The notes under the pieces are model-generated. The model made no database searches and was not told the origin of the DNA. It saw only the letters and a list, made by a program, of their open reading frames with translations. A program made the position numbers and the translations under genes. Shown one piece after another: positions 23,944 to 32,703 of a DNA stretch of 64,000 bases (position 1 is its first letter; each line of letters begins with the position of its first letter). Source of the DNA: Pelagerythrobacter marensis (GTDB lineage: Bacteria; Pseudomonadota; Alphaproteobacteria; Sphingomonadales; Sphingomonadaceae); assembly GCF_001028625.1 (NCBI RefSeq), contig NZ_CP011805.1, positions 2,465,001-2,529,000 of the forward strand. The letters run 5' to 3'.

Positions 23944-26651
23944 CGGTCGGTCTCCAGTCGTTCTTCGAATGTGTCGTACCAGGCAGATGCGACGCATTGC
24001 CGCGCCCCGCCCAGCCTGTGCAAGACTTCGTCCATGTCCGCGCAGCCGCAGGCCCCTGCCAGCGCGCGTGTCGCTGCCGGCGGCGGAGCGACCAGATCGG
24101 GGGCAAGCAGCCGCCCGGCCACCAGCAGGCGCGTCATCATCGCTTCCGCTGCACGCATCGCTTCGGGCAGGAGGCCGCGTTCCACGAGACAGGCCACCGC
24201 CTGCCCCAGATCGGGAAAGATGCAGCCGCCCTGACGGGTGCTTTCGCGCAGCTGCAGGAAATGGGCGAGAAATTCCAGATCGACCAGTCCGCCGCGCAGG
24301 AGCTTGGCATCCAGCGGCCCGCGCGGCGGCTTGTTCGCCGCCATTTCCGCACGCATCCGCAGGACATCGTGCCGCAACTGGTCGGGGTCGCGCGGGCGGA
24401 TCAGGACATCGGCGATGGCGCTTTCAAGGGCAGACCGCGCGTCCGGCGATCCCAGCAGCGGCCGTGCACGGGTCAACGCCATGTGTTCCCAGGTCCAGGC
24501 ATCTTCGCGCTGGTAACGGGCGAAACTGTCCAGGCTGACCGCCAGCGGCCCCTGCGCGCCCTGCGGCCGCAAACGGGTATCGACTTCGTACAGCGCACCT
24601 TGCGCGGTCGGCACACTGAGCGCGCCGCTCACACGCTGGGCGAGGCGATTGAAATAGAGCGTCGCACCCAGCGGCCGCTCACCATCCGATTCCGCGCCGT
24701 GATCGCCAGTGAAAAGATAGATGATGTCGAGATCGGAGGCATGGGTCAGCGCACCCCCGCCGAGCCGGCCGAGGCCGAGGACCAGCAGTTCGCCGCCCGG
24801 CACCGTGCCATGCCGGGCAGCGAAATCCTGCTCTGTCGTGCGGGCCGCGATATCGAGCGCCGCCTCTGCCGTGCGCGAGAGAGCGGCGGCAATGTCGAGC
24901 GGATCGTGCACCCGCTCGATCAGTTGCACGCCGAGTGCGAAGCGCGTTTCGGCAGTGACCACGCGAATGCGGTCCAGCGCTGCCTCGTAATCGTCGCCCG
25001 CTTCCCCGCGGGCCATTCTGGCGGCGAGTTCCGGGACATCGCCCGGCAGGTCGAGCGCGCTACGGTCGATCAGCGTGTCGAGCAGGTCGGGCCGGCGCGC
25101 CAGTTCTTCCGCCAGCGGCGGGGCCAGCGTGAGCACGCCGACAAGCTGGTCGAGCAGGGCCGGCCGGGCATCGAGCAGGCGGAACAGATTGATCGCGCTC
25201 GATGCCTTGGTGATCAGGTCTTCCCACAGGATCAGTGCGCGGCGCGGATCGGGCGCTTCGGCGAGCGCTTCCAGCAAGCGCGGGAGCAGGGCATCGAACG
25301 ATGCGCGCGCTGCCTCGCTGCGCAGCGACCGGATGCGCCCGTCGCTCCATCCGGCGATTCGTTCGGCCAGCGCTTCGGGATCGGCAAAGCCGAGCCGCAG
25401 CAGGCGTGCCGGCAGGCTCTCGCCCGCAGCAGCCGGGGCCCCGGGCGTTTGTGCGTTCTTGCCGAGCAGGCGGGCGTAGCGAGCGGCAATGTCGGCGCAG
25501 AGCGGCTGCAGCTCCGCCAGCAGGGCAGCACCGTCGGCCAGACCGTCGAGCCGGGCGACGCGATCGAGCGCCTCGCCTTCGGGCAGGGTGTGGGTCTGGT
25601 GATCCTCGATCATCTGCAGGCGATGTTCGACCGTTCGAAGCCGGTCGTACCCTTCGCCCATGTGCACGGCATCTTCCGCCCGGATATGGCCCGCGGCGGC
25701 CAGGGCATCCAGCGCATCGCGGGTGCCGCGTTCACGCAAGCCGCGATCGCGCCCGCCGTGGATCAACTGATGCGCCTGGGCGAAGAATTCGATCTCGCGT
25801 ATCCCGCCGCGCCCCTGCTTCAGGTTGAAGCCCGGCCCGGGTTCGAGCGGCCCGGAATACTGCTCGCGTATGCGCGAGGTCAGCCGACCGATATCCTCGA
25901 TAGCCCCGAAATCGAGGCTCCGCCGCCAGACGAACGGGCGGATCGCGGCCAGAAAATCTTCGGCTGCCGCAACATCGCCGGCAGCGGCGCGCGCACGGAT
26001 GAAGGCGGCGCGTTCCCATGCCAGGGCCGAACTTTCATAGTGGCTCAGCGCCGCATCGAACGAAATCGCCAGCGGGCTGACTTCGGAGGCCGGGCGCAGC
26101 CGCAAATCGACCCGGAAAACGTAGCCTTCTGCGCTATTGGCGGAAAGCATCTGGACGATGTCGCGCGCGTAGCGCTGCGCCGCCTCGCCCGGTTCGTCCC
26201 GCTCCCGCCGGGGTAGCGTTTCGGGATCGTAGAGCAGGATCGGATCGATGTCGGAGCTGTAATTGAGTTCGCCCGCCCCGTGCTTGCCCAGGGCCAGGGC
26301 GGCGAAACCCGCCGGCGCGGCCCCTTCCACGCGGCGAGAGACAGCTTCGCCGATCGCGCGGTCCAGCGCACGATCGGCCAGCTGCGAGAGTTCCGTCATC
26401 ACTCGCGCCAGCGGGAAGGCGCCGGCAAGGTCTCCGATCGCCAGCGCCGTAGCGAGAGCGAGCCGTTCGCGCCGCAGCGCGGTTTCGCAGTTGGGCGCGT
26501 CTTCGCCTGCCCGGCGCGCCATCTCCAGCGCGTCTTCGCCCTGGCCCTGCATCAGCAGTTCTTCCAGTGCGGGCTGCCTGTCGAGCGCGCGCGCGAGGAA
26601 CGGTGCATTGGCGCGTGCGCGCGCGATCGCGTCTGGCCAGTCGAAGCTCAT
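23940..26651 (-). CDS. glnE: Bifunctional glutamine synthetase adenylyltransferase/adenylyl-removing enzyme
   Basis: Adds AMP to or removes it from glutamine synthetase in response to nitrogen status through PII. The 903-residue product is slightly shorter than enterobacterial GlnE. It carries two nucleotidyltransferase domains: the N-terminal one with ALGKHGAGELNYSSDIDPILLYD and the C-terminal one with GLGRLGGGALTHASDLDIIYLFTGD, each keeping the two catalytic aspartates. The ATG at 26651 gives the expected MSFDWPDAI start, and the open frame beyond it is spurious. It overlaps bcp by four bases. The M28 peptidase gene diverges upstream. Confidence 0.95.
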   Translation of the reverse strand: MSFDWPDAIARARANAPFLARALDRQPALEELLMQGQGEDALEMARRAGEDAPNCETALRRERLALATALAIGDLAGAFPLARVMTELSQLADRALDRAIGEAVSRRVEGAAPAGFAALALGKHGAGELNYSSDIDPILLYDPETLPRRERDEPGEAAQRYARDIVQMLSANSAEGYVFRVDLRLRPASEVSPLAISFDAALSHYESSALAWERAAFIRARAAAGDVAAAEDFLAAIRPFVWRRSLDFGAIEDIGRLTSRIREQYSGPLEPGPGFNLKQGRGGIREIEFFAQAHQLIHGGRDRGLRERGTRDALDALAAAGHIRAEDAVHMGEGYDRLRTVEHRLQMIEDHQTHTLPEGEALDRVARLDGLADGAALLAELQPLCADIAARYARLLGKNAQTPGAPAAAGESLPARLLRLGFADPEALAERIAGWSDGRIRSLRSEAARASFDALLPRLLEALAEAPDPRRALILWEDLITKASSAINLFRLLDARPALLDQLVGVLTLAPPLAEELARRPDLLDTLIDRSALDLPGDVPELAARMARGEAGDDYEAALDRIRVVTAETRFALGVQLIERVHDPLDIAAALSRTAEAALDIAARTTEQDFAARHGTVPGGELLVLGLGRLGGGALTHASDLDIIYLFTGDHGAESDGERPLGATLYFNRLAQRVSGALSVPTAQGALYEVDTRLRPQGAQGPLAVSLDSFARYQREDAWTWEHMALTRARPLLGSPDARSALESAIADVLIRPRDPDQLRHDVLRMRAEMAANKPPRGPLDAKLLRGGLVDLEFLAHFLQLRESTRQGGCIFPDLGQAVACLVERGLLPEAMRAAEAMMTRLLVAGRLLAPDLVAPPPAATRALAGACGCADMDEVLHRLGGARQCVASAWYDTFEERLETDR

Positions 26652-26768
26652 TCGCGCTCCCTGCCCACTCGCCGCCGCGGGCACAAGCGTGTGCTTTACC
26701 CACGGCTTGCGGCGAGGCCTGCGACCTGCCAAGCATGGGCAGTCGCAGACGTTGAGAGAGTACCCATC

Positions 26769-28457
26769 ATGATCCGCCGCATTCTTGCCGCCACTGCCGT
26801 GTTGACGCTCGCCGCGTGCAACGGCGCCGTCGACGAAACCCAGGGCGATGCCGCGCTCGACATTCCCGAAGTCGAAGTGCCGGAAATTTCCGTTGAAACC
26901 GTACGCGAGGCAACGCGCATATTGTCCTCCGACGAATTCGAAGGCCGCCTGCCGGGCACCGCTGGCGAGGAGAAGACCCTCACCTATCTGGTCGAACAGT
27001 TCGAAAAGGCCGGGCTGCAGCCGGGCAACGATGGCAGCTGGTTTCAGGATGTGCCGCTGGTCGAGATCACCGGGCGCGATTTCGCGCCGCTGACGGTGAA
27101 GGCCGGGGGCCAGACGATGGCGTTCGATTACGCTGACGACTGGGTGGGCGTTTCCTACCGCGAAACCCCCTCTACCACGGTCGAGGATAGCGAACTGGTC
27201 TTCGTCGGATACGGCATCAACGCGCCGGAGAAGGACTGGAACGATTACGACGGCGTCGACATGACCGGGAAGACCGCAGTGATCCTGGTCAACGACCCCG
27301 ATTACGAATCCGAAACGCTGGATGGCACGTTCAACGGCAAGGCGATGACGTACTACGGCCGCTGGACGTACAAGTACGAAGAGGCCGCGCGTCAGGGTGC
27401 GACGGGTGCGATCATCGTGCACGACACCTATCCCGCCTCGTATGGCTGGACGACGGTGCGCAACTCCTGGTCCGGCCCGCAGGCTTATGCCCAGCGCGAA
27501 GATGGCGGTGCGGATCAGACCGTGATGAACGGCTGGATGCAGAAACCCGTGGCCGAACGGATTCTGGAAGCGACCGGCAATAGCCTGGCCGATCTGTCGG
27601 CGGCGGCGAAGAAGAAAGGCTTCACGCCGGTGCCGCTGGGCGCCACGATTTCCACGTCGTTCGAAAACGACACCCGCAGCTTCGCCTCGAAGAACGTGAT
27701 CGGCGTGCTTCCCGGTGCCGAGCGGCCCGACGAATATGTGCTTCACACCGCGCACTGGGATCATCTGGGCAAGTGCGCGCCGGGCGAAGAAGATGAAATC
27801 TGCAACGGCGCGATCGACAATGCCACGGGCACTGCGGCGCTGATCGCTCTGGCCGAAGCGCATGCCAAGGCCGGCGCTGCCGCGCGCAGCCTCGTGTTCC
27901 TGGCCGTTACGGCGGAGGAGCAGGGTCTGCTGGGTTCGGAATATTACAGCGCGAACCCGGTGTTCCCGCTCGAACAGACGGTCGGCGGGGTCAATATGGA
28001 CGCCCTGTCGCTCGCCGGCCCGGCGAAAGACGTGACCGTGGTTGGCCCGGGCAAGTCGCAGCTCGACGATTTCCTCACCGCCGCGCTGACGGCTGAAAAT
28101 CGTGTGGGCACGCCCAATCCCTCGCCCGAGGCGGGCTATTACTATCGTTCCGACCATTTCAGCATGGCCAAGCGCGGGCTGCCGATGCTCTATGTCGATG
28201 GCGGGCAGGATCTCGTCGACGGCGGAACGGAAGCGGGCAAGGCTTACGAAGACCGCTATCGCGACACGGCCTATCACGCCGTCAGCGACGAGTTCGACGA
28301 GAATTGGGACTGGTCGGGCGTGGAGCAGGACTTGCGCCTCTATTACCGCCTTGGCCGGATGCTCGCGATGTCGACTGCGTGGCCCAACTGGCGCGAAGGC
28401 GACGAATTCCGCCGCACTCGCGACGACGCCTGCACGGCGGCAGAGAGCGGCTGCTGA
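26769..28457 (+). CDS. M28 family metallopeptidase lipoprotein
   Basis: Exported zinc aminopeptidase of 562 residues. It begins with a lipoprotein signal whose lipobox LAAC lipidates Cys17, then an acidic linker, a PA-domain-like insertion (VFVGYGINAPEKDWNDYDGVDMTG), and the M28 catalytic region. Zinc-site motifs are LHTAHWDHLG, NGAIDNATGTA and TAEEQGLLGSEYY, with a later YYYRSDHFSMAKRGLPML carrying the last His. It probably faces the periplasm or outer membrane. A small-peptide or N-terminal-residue substrate is likely, but the sequence does not identify it. Confidence 0.9.
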   Translation: MIRRILAATAVLTLAACNGAVDETQGDAALDIPEVEVPEISVETVREATRILSSDEFEGRLPGTAGEEKTLTYLVEQFEKAGLQPGNDGSWFQDVPLVEITGRDFAPLTVKAGGQTMAFDYADDWVGVSYRETPSTTVEDSELVFVGYGINAPEKDWNDYDGVDMTGKTAVILVNDPDYESETLDGTFNGKAMTYYGRWTYKYEEAARQGATGAIIVHDTYPASYGWTTVRNSWSGPQAYAQREDGGADQTVMNGWMQKPVAERILEATGNSLADLSAAAKKKGFTPVPLGATISTSFENDTRSFASKNVIGVLPGAERPDEYVLHTAHWDHLGKCAPGEEDEICNGAIDNATGTAALIALAEAHAKAGAAARSLVFLAVTAEEQGLLGSEYYSANPVFPLEQTVGGVNMDALSLAGPAKDVTVVGPGKSQLDDFLTAALTAENRVGTPNPSPEAGYYYRSDHFSMAKRGLPMLYVDGGQDLVDGGTEAGKAYEDRYRDTAYHAVSDEFDENWDWSGVEQDLRLYYRLGRMLAMSTAWPNWREGDEFRRTRDDACTAAESGC

Positions 28458-28482
28458 ACCGGCCCGGCTGACGGCGAAGATC

Positions 28483-29454
28483 ATGGCGATGCCCTCGATG
28501 CCGCCCGAATGGGCGCCGCAGGAGTGGCTGTGGATCGGCTTCCCGCACGATGCCGACGAATGGCCCGGCTATCTGGAGCGGGCGCAGGAACAGATCGCGG
28601 CCTTCGCCAATGCTGTGGCCGAAAGCGGGCAGGGCGTGCGCCTGCTGGTGCGCGACGCCGCGAACGAGGCGCGTGCGCGGGCGCTCGTCTCTGCTGGAGT
28701 CCGCCTGGAACGGCGCGTGTTCGGCGATATCTGGCTACGCGACACAGGGCCGCTGGTGCGCGCCGACGGATCGGCGCTGCGCTGCGGCTTCAACGGCTGG
28801 GGCGGCAAGTACGAAATGCCCGGCGATCGCGAGATCGGGGCGGCGCTGGCGCGCGATGCGAACCTGCCGCTCGCCGTGTCGGACTGGATTCTCGAAGGGG
28901 GCGCGATTGACGGGGACGGCACCCGCCTCGTGGTCACGACCGAGCAGTGCCTGCTGAACCCCAATCGCAATCCCTCGTTGTCGCGCGCGGAGATCGAGGC
29001 GCGGCTGGCGCGCGATCTCGGCTTCGACCGCGTGCTGTGGCTGGGGGACGGGCTGGTCAACGACCATACCGATGGGCACGTCGATAACCTCGCCCGCTTC
29101 GTCGGGCCCGGCCGGCTGGCCTTGCCGCGCGCGACCGGATCTGGCGATCCCAATGCCGCGATCTATGCCGATGCCCGGGACCGGGCCGAGGCGTTCGGGG
29201 TGGAGGTGTGCGACATCCCCTCCCCCGGCCTGATAACGCGGGGCGACTTCGTCGAACCAGCGAGTTACGCCAATTTCGCGATCACCACGAACCTCGTCGT
29301 CGTGCCGACCTTCGGCTCAGTTCATGACGCGGACGGGGTCGCCGCCATCGCCGCACTTTTCCCCGATCGCGCGACCATCGGCCTTCCCGCCGATGCCGTT
29401 CTGGCCGGCGGCGGCGGGTTCCACTGCGCCAGCCAGCAGATGCCCCGACTGTAG
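28483..29454 (+). CDS. aguA: Agmatine deiminase family protein
   Basis: Porphyromonas-type peptidyl-arginine deiminase family; agmatine deiminases convert agmatine to N-carbamoylputrescine. The 323-residue product shows the start PPEWAPQEWLWIGFPHD, the substrate-binding IWLRDTGPLV, the LEGGAIDGDG motif, the catalytic His in DHTDGHVDNLARFV and the catalytic Cys in GGGGFHCASQQMP. Starts at 28483 and 28489 are both possible. It is shorter than plant or Pseudomonas AguA by about 40 residues. No N-carbamoylputrescine amidase is nearby, so the exact substrate is inferred. It follows the M28 gene by 25 bases. Confidence 0.85.
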   Translation: MAMPSMPPEWAPQEWLWIGFPHDADEWPGYLERAQEQIAAFANAVAESGQGVRLLVRDAANEARARALVSAGVRLERRVFGDIWLRDTGPLVRADGSALRCGFNGWGGKYEMPGDREIGAALARDANLPLAVSDWILEGGAIDGDGTRLVVTTEQCLLNPNRNPSLSRAEIEARLARDLGFDRVLWLGDGLVNDHTDGHVDNLARFVGPGRLALPRATGSGDPNAAIYADARDRAEAFGVEVCDIPSPGLITRGDFVEPASYANFAITTNLVVVPTFGSVHDADGVAAIAALFPDRATIGLPADAVLAGGGGFHCASQQMPRL

Positions 29455-29461
29455 AGCCGAT

Positions 29462-29476
29462 TTAACCTTTCGTTAG
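29462..29476 (+). promoter_or_regulatory. CtrA-like site TTAA-N7-TTAG
   Basis: TTAA (29462-29465) and TTAG (29473-29476) are separated by exactly seven bases, one mismatch from the alphaproteobacterial CtrA consensus TTAA-N7-TTAA. It ends 24 bases before the ATG of the 43-residue ORF that follows. It is in an otherwise short intergenic gap. Confidence 0.4.
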
Positions 29477-29500
29477 CCAGGGCGGCGCATATCGTCCGAC

Positions 29501-29632
29501 ATGGCTGCAACTCTCACCATTTTCGGTGCATTCGAACTGCGCGCGCTTGCGCTGCTGCGCACGATGGCCGTGGGGGGCTGCGCCCTCGCGCTGATCGCCG
29601 CCGGCCCGTTCGTTCCCGCGCTAGCCCTGTAA
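29501..29632 (+). CDS. Putative 43-residue membrane peptide
   Basis: A short frame from ATG to TAA, reading MAATLTIFGAFELRALALLR followed by a hydrophobic segment (MAVGGCALALIAAGPFVPAL). It would be a small single-pass membrane or signal-peptide-like product. In favour: a CtrA-like site 24 bases upstream and no competing gene in this gap. Against: no clear ribosome-binding site, and its end overlaps the converging TauE gene by 12 bases. I do not recognise a family. Confidence 0.35.
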   Translation: MAATLTIFGAFELRALALLRTMAVGGCALALIAAGPFVPALAL

Positions 29633-30370
29633 CAGCTTCACCAGCGCTGCGAGGGCGGAGGCCGCCAGCACCAGCGCCACAAACCCGCGCCAGGCCGTGT
29701 CGCCGATGCGCGCCGATGCGGCGTTGCCCAATGCGTTGCCCAGCAGGACGGCGGGGAACAGCAGCAGCCCCAGCAATGCCAGCCGCCAATGCATCACACC
29801 CAGCGCCGCGCCCGATGCCAGCCCGGCAAGCGCCGCCACGGTGAAAATCAGCAACATCGACGCTTTCGCTGTGGTTCGCGGGACGGCGCGGCCGACATAG
29901 TACGGCACGACCGGCGGGCCGGGCATTCCGGCAAATCCGGTCAAAAGCCCGCTCGACAGGCCCGTGAACACGGTCGTTGCCGGGCCCGGTGGGGCGGCTG
30001 CGCGGCCCGAACGCAGTATCGCGAAGAAGGCAGAGATTGCCACCAGAGCGATCAGCATGCGTGCCATCGGGGCGGGTGTGATGGCGAGCAGCGCGAGGCC
30101 GGGCGCGGTGGCGATCGCGACAAGTACGGAGATCGCCACGGCCGACCGTTCGGCATCGCGCAGCAGCCGCGGCGCTTCGCTCAGCCCGACAAGTAGGGCG
30201 ACCGCGTTGGTCACAAGAACCGCCTCCACCGGCGTCAGCGCGAGCGCCAGCACCGGGACGAGGATGATCGCCATTCCGAAGCCCGCCACCCCGCGCACGA
30301 ACGCCCCGGCAAATGTGATCGCCAGCGCGATCGCGATCTCCGGCCAGGTAAATCCTGCGAGCAGATCCAC
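29621..30370 (-). CDS. TauE/SafE family sulfite exporter-like permease
   Basis: A polytopic inner-membrane anion permease of 249 residues, with roughly eight hydrophobic segments. The family signature is visible in the first half (FAGAFVRGVAGFGMAIILVPVLALA) and repeated in the second (GLSSGLLTGFAGMPGPPVVPYYVG). The start is the GTG at 30370, read VDLLAGFTWPEIA; the open frame further upstream runs into thrS in another frame. It lies eight bases after the thrS stop and is probably co-transcribed. The substrate is unknown; family members export sulfite, sulfoacetate or similar organosulfur anions. Confidence 0.87.
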   Translation of the reverse strand: MDLLAGFTWPEIAIALAITFAGAFVRGVAGFGMAIILVPVLALALTPVEAVLVTNAVALLVGLSEAPRLLRDAERSAVAISVLVAIATAPGLALLAITPAPMARMLIALVAISAFFAILRSGRAAAPPGPATTVFTGLSSGLLTGFAGMPGPPVVPYYVGRAVPRTTAKASMLLIFTVAALAGLASGAALGVMHWRLALLGLLLFPAVLLGNALGNAASARIGDTAWRGFVALVLAASALAALVKLLQG

Positions 30371-30378
30371 TGCGCGAT

Positions 30379-32403
30379 CTAGCGCAGATCGGGCGGTGTG
30401 GCTTCCTCCGCCAGCATGGAAAGCGCCTCGTCCAGCGACATCACTTTCTGCTGCTGCTGGCCCAGGGTGCGCACGGCGACCGTGCCTTCCTCCGCCTCGC
30501 GCTTGCCCACCACCAGCAGGTGCGGAACCTTGGCCAGCGAATGCTCGCGCACCTTGTAGTTGATCTTCTCGTTCCTCAGGTCGCTTTCGGCCCGGATATC
30601 GGTGGCAGTCAGCTTCTCGAGGACTTCGCCGGCATAGCCGTCGGCATCCGAAACGATCGTCGCGACGACGGCCTGCGTCGGGGCGAGCCAGACCGGCAGG
30701 CGCCCGGCGTAGTGTTCGATCAGGATGCCGATGAACCGTTCGTAGGAGCCGAAGATCGCGCGGTGCAGCATGACCGGGCGATGCTTCTCCCCATCTTCGC
30801 CGACATATGTCGCGTCGAGCCGTTCGGGCAGGACGCGGTCGGACTGGATCGTGCCGACCTGCCAGGTGCGGCCGATCGCGTCGGTCAGGTGCCATTCCAG
30901 CTTGGGGGCATAGAACGCGCCTTCGCCGGGCAGTTCCTCCCACCCGTATTCCTCGGTCGCCATGCCGGCATCGACCACCGCCTGGCGCAGCTCCGCTTCG
31001 GCCTTGTCCCAGTCGGCGTCGGAGCCGAAGCGCTGCTCGGGCCGCAGGGCGAGCTTGATTTCGTAGGTGAAGCCGAAATCCTTGTAGATCCGGTCGGCCA
31101 GCTCGCAGAACTTGCGCACTTCGTCGACGATCTGCGCCTCGGTGCAGAAGATGTGGGCGTCGTCCTGTGTGAACTGGCGCACCCGCATCAGGCCGTGCAG
31201 CGCCCCGTGCGGCTCGTTGCGATGGCAGCAGCCGTTCTCGTAGAGGCGCAGCGGCAGGTCGCGATAGCTGGTGATGCCCTGTTTGAAGACGAGCACGTGG
31301 GCCGGGCAGTTCATCGGCTTGAGCGCCATCCAGTCGGCGGCGTCAGACACCAGCGGCCCCTCGTCCTCGACATTGGGAACCTCGTCCGGGATCACGAACA
31401 TGTTTTCGCGATACTTGCCCCAGTGGCCGGACTGTTCCCACTGGCGCGCGTCCATCACCTGCGGCGTCTTGATCTCGCGATAGCCGGCATCGTCGATCGC
31501 CCGCCGCATGTAGGATTCCAGCGCCCGCCAGATGCGATAGCCCTGCGGGTGCCAGAAGACGCTGCCGTGGGCTTCTTCCTGCAGGTGGAACAGGTCCATC
31601 TCGCGGCCCAGCTTGCGATGGTCGCGCTTGGCGGCTTCCTCCAGCCGCAACAGGTGGGCGTTGAGCTGTTTCTTGTTGAGCCAGCCGGTGCCGTAGATCC
31701 GCGTGAGCTGCGCGTTTTTCTGGTCGCCGCGCCAGTAGGCGCCGGCCACCCGCATCAGCTTGAACGCCTGGGGGTCGAGCTTGCCGGTGCTGGCCAGGTG
31801 CGGGCCGCGGCACATGTCGAGCCAGGCCCCGTCGCTGCCGGGCTGGCCCGACCAGTAGACGGTCAGTTCCTCGTCTTCGGGCAGTTCCTTCGCCCATTCG
31901 GCCTTGAACGTCTCGCCTTCGGATTCCCACTTCTCGATCAGCTGCTCGCGGCTCCAGGCTTCGCGCACCAGCGGCTTGTCGGCGCGGATGATCTCGCGCA
32001 TCTTCTCCTCGATCGCCGGCAGATCGTCCATCGAGAACGGATCGCGGCTGTCGGGGGCCTTCACGTCGTAATAGAACCCGTCGTCGGTTGCCGGGCCGAA
32101 CGTGATCTGCGTGCCCGGCCACAGGGCCTGGACCGCCTCCGCCAGGACGTGGGCGTAATCGTGGCGGACCAGCTCCAGCGCCTCGTCCTCGTCGCGCGCG
32201 GTGATCAGTGCCAGCTCGGCATCGCCTTCGAACGCGCGGTTGAGATCGCGCACCTCGCCCCCGTCGCCGTGATCGACCCGCGCGGCCAGTGCGGCCTTGG
32301 CCAGGCCCGGCCCGATTGCGGCGGCAACATCGGCCGGGGTCGTTCCCGGCTCGACTTCGCGCACCGATCCGTCGGGCAGGCTGATCTTGAGCAGTTCCGT
32401 CAT
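30379..32403 (-). CDS. thrS: Threonyl-tRNA synthetase
   Basis: Class II synthetase charging tRNA-Thr. The 674-residue product has the N-terminal TGS domain (residues about 1-65), a second-domain editing region with HDYAHVLAEAVQALWPG and CRGPHLASTGKL, the class II core with MNCPAHVLVFK and RVRQFTQDDAHIFC, and the C-terminal anticodon-binding domain with ALSMLAEEA at the end. All zinc-ligand residues (Cys in MNCP, His in QDDAHIFC and the later IFGSYERFIG region) appear in place. Upstream on the same strand is a threonine-rich leader ORF, which suggests control by tRNA-Thr charging. Confidence 0.97.
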   Translation of the reverse strand: MTELLKISLPDGSVREVEPGTTPADVAAAIGPGLAKAALAARVDHGDGGEVRDLNRAFEGDAELALITARDEDEALELVRHDYAHVLAEAVQALWPGTQITFGPATDDGFYYDVKAPDSRDPFSMDDLPAIEEKMREIIRADKPLVREAWSREQLIEKWESEGETFKAEWAKELPEDEELTVYWSGQPGSDGAWLDMCRGPHLASTGKLDPQAFKLMRVAGAYWRGDQKNAQLTRIYGTGWLNKKQLNAHLLRLEEAAKRDHRKLGREMDLFHLQEEAHGSVFWHPQGYRIWRALESYMRRAIDDAGYREIKTPQVMDARQWEQSGHWGKYRENMFVIPDEVPNVEDEGPLVSDAADWMALKPMNCPAHVLVFKQGITSYRDLPLRLYENGCCHRNEPHGALHGLMRVRQFTQDDAHIFCTEAQIVDEVRKFCELADRIYKDFGFTYEIKLALRPEQRFGSDADWDKAEAELRQAVVDAGMATEEYGWEELPGEGAFYAPKLEWHLTDAIGRTWQVGTIQSDRVLPERLDATYVGEDGEKHRPVMLHRAIFGSYERFIGILIEHYAGRLPVWLAPTQAVVATIVSDADGYAGEVLEKLTATDIRAESDLRNEKINYKVREHSLAKVPHLLVVGKREAEEGTVAVRTLGQQQQKVMSLDEALSMLAEEATPPDLR

Positions 32404-32522
32404 CGTTTTCCGTTACCGTTGTTCGCATGCGGCGCCCCCGTCGACACCGATTGAGGTGCCATGGCACAGGCGCGCGCGCGCTTGAAGTGCGACGTTGGCT
32501 GGATGGCGATTTCGGGGAGGAA

Positions 32523-32552
32523 CGCCGCACCACCCGAAACCGGGCGGCGGCG
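32523..32552 (-). promoter_or_regulatory. Hairpin in the thrS leader, just after the leader peptide stop
   Basis: CGCCGC (32523-32528) pairs with GCGGCG (32547-32552), and CCCG (32533-32536) pairs with CGGG (32541-32544). In the minus-strand transcript it begins eight bases after the leader stop codon. No U-run follows, so it is not a textbook intrinsic terminator. A perfect palindrome GTGCCATGGCAC lies further on at 32456-32467. Which alternative structures form cannot be settled by eye. Confidence 0.4.
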
Positions 32553-32559
32553 GTTCGCG

Positions 32560-32631
32560 TCAACGCGCGACCGACCGCACCCGGACACGCGGGGTAGTGG
32601 TAGTCGTCGTGAAGAAGCGTGTCGCGTTCAT
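32560..32631 (-). CDS. Putative threonine leader peptide of thrS
   Basis: A 23-residue frame from the ATG at 32631 reads MNATRFFTTTTTTPRVRVRS and then VAR before TGA. Seven of its residues are Thr, six of them consecutive, encoded ACG ACG ACT ACC ACT ACC. The mixed third bases argue against simple triplet slippage. It lies 156 bases upstream of thrS on the same strand, and a TTGACC promoter-like element fits its 5' end. This is the arrangement of amino-acid-sensing leader peptides such as thrL, here in front of the cognate synthetase. The ribosome-binding site is weak, and expression is inferred. Confidence 0.6.
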   Translation of the reverse strand: MNATRFFTTTTTTPRVRVRSVAR

Positions 32632-32659
32632 GCCAGGCGCGATAGCGGGCCGAACCTGA

Positions 32660-32688
32660 CGGATCAAGTCGTCCGCGAGTGTGGTCAA
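32660..32688 (-). promoter_or_regulatory. Candidate promoter of the thrS leader
   Basis: On the minus strand TTGACC (32688-32683) is a good -35 element. Seventeen bases later GATCCG (32665-32660) occupies the -10 position but matches it poorly. Transcription would start about 20-25 bases before the leader ATG, typical of attenuator transcripts. Confidence 0.35.
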
Positions 32689-32703
32689 ATCGAGAGCGCC
32701 CTG

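Noticed and set aside
23940..28484. A 1514-residue reading of glnE extending to 28484
   Set aside because: The part beyond 26651 is antisense to the M28 peptidase and has no GlnE similarity; the family N terminus begins at 26651.
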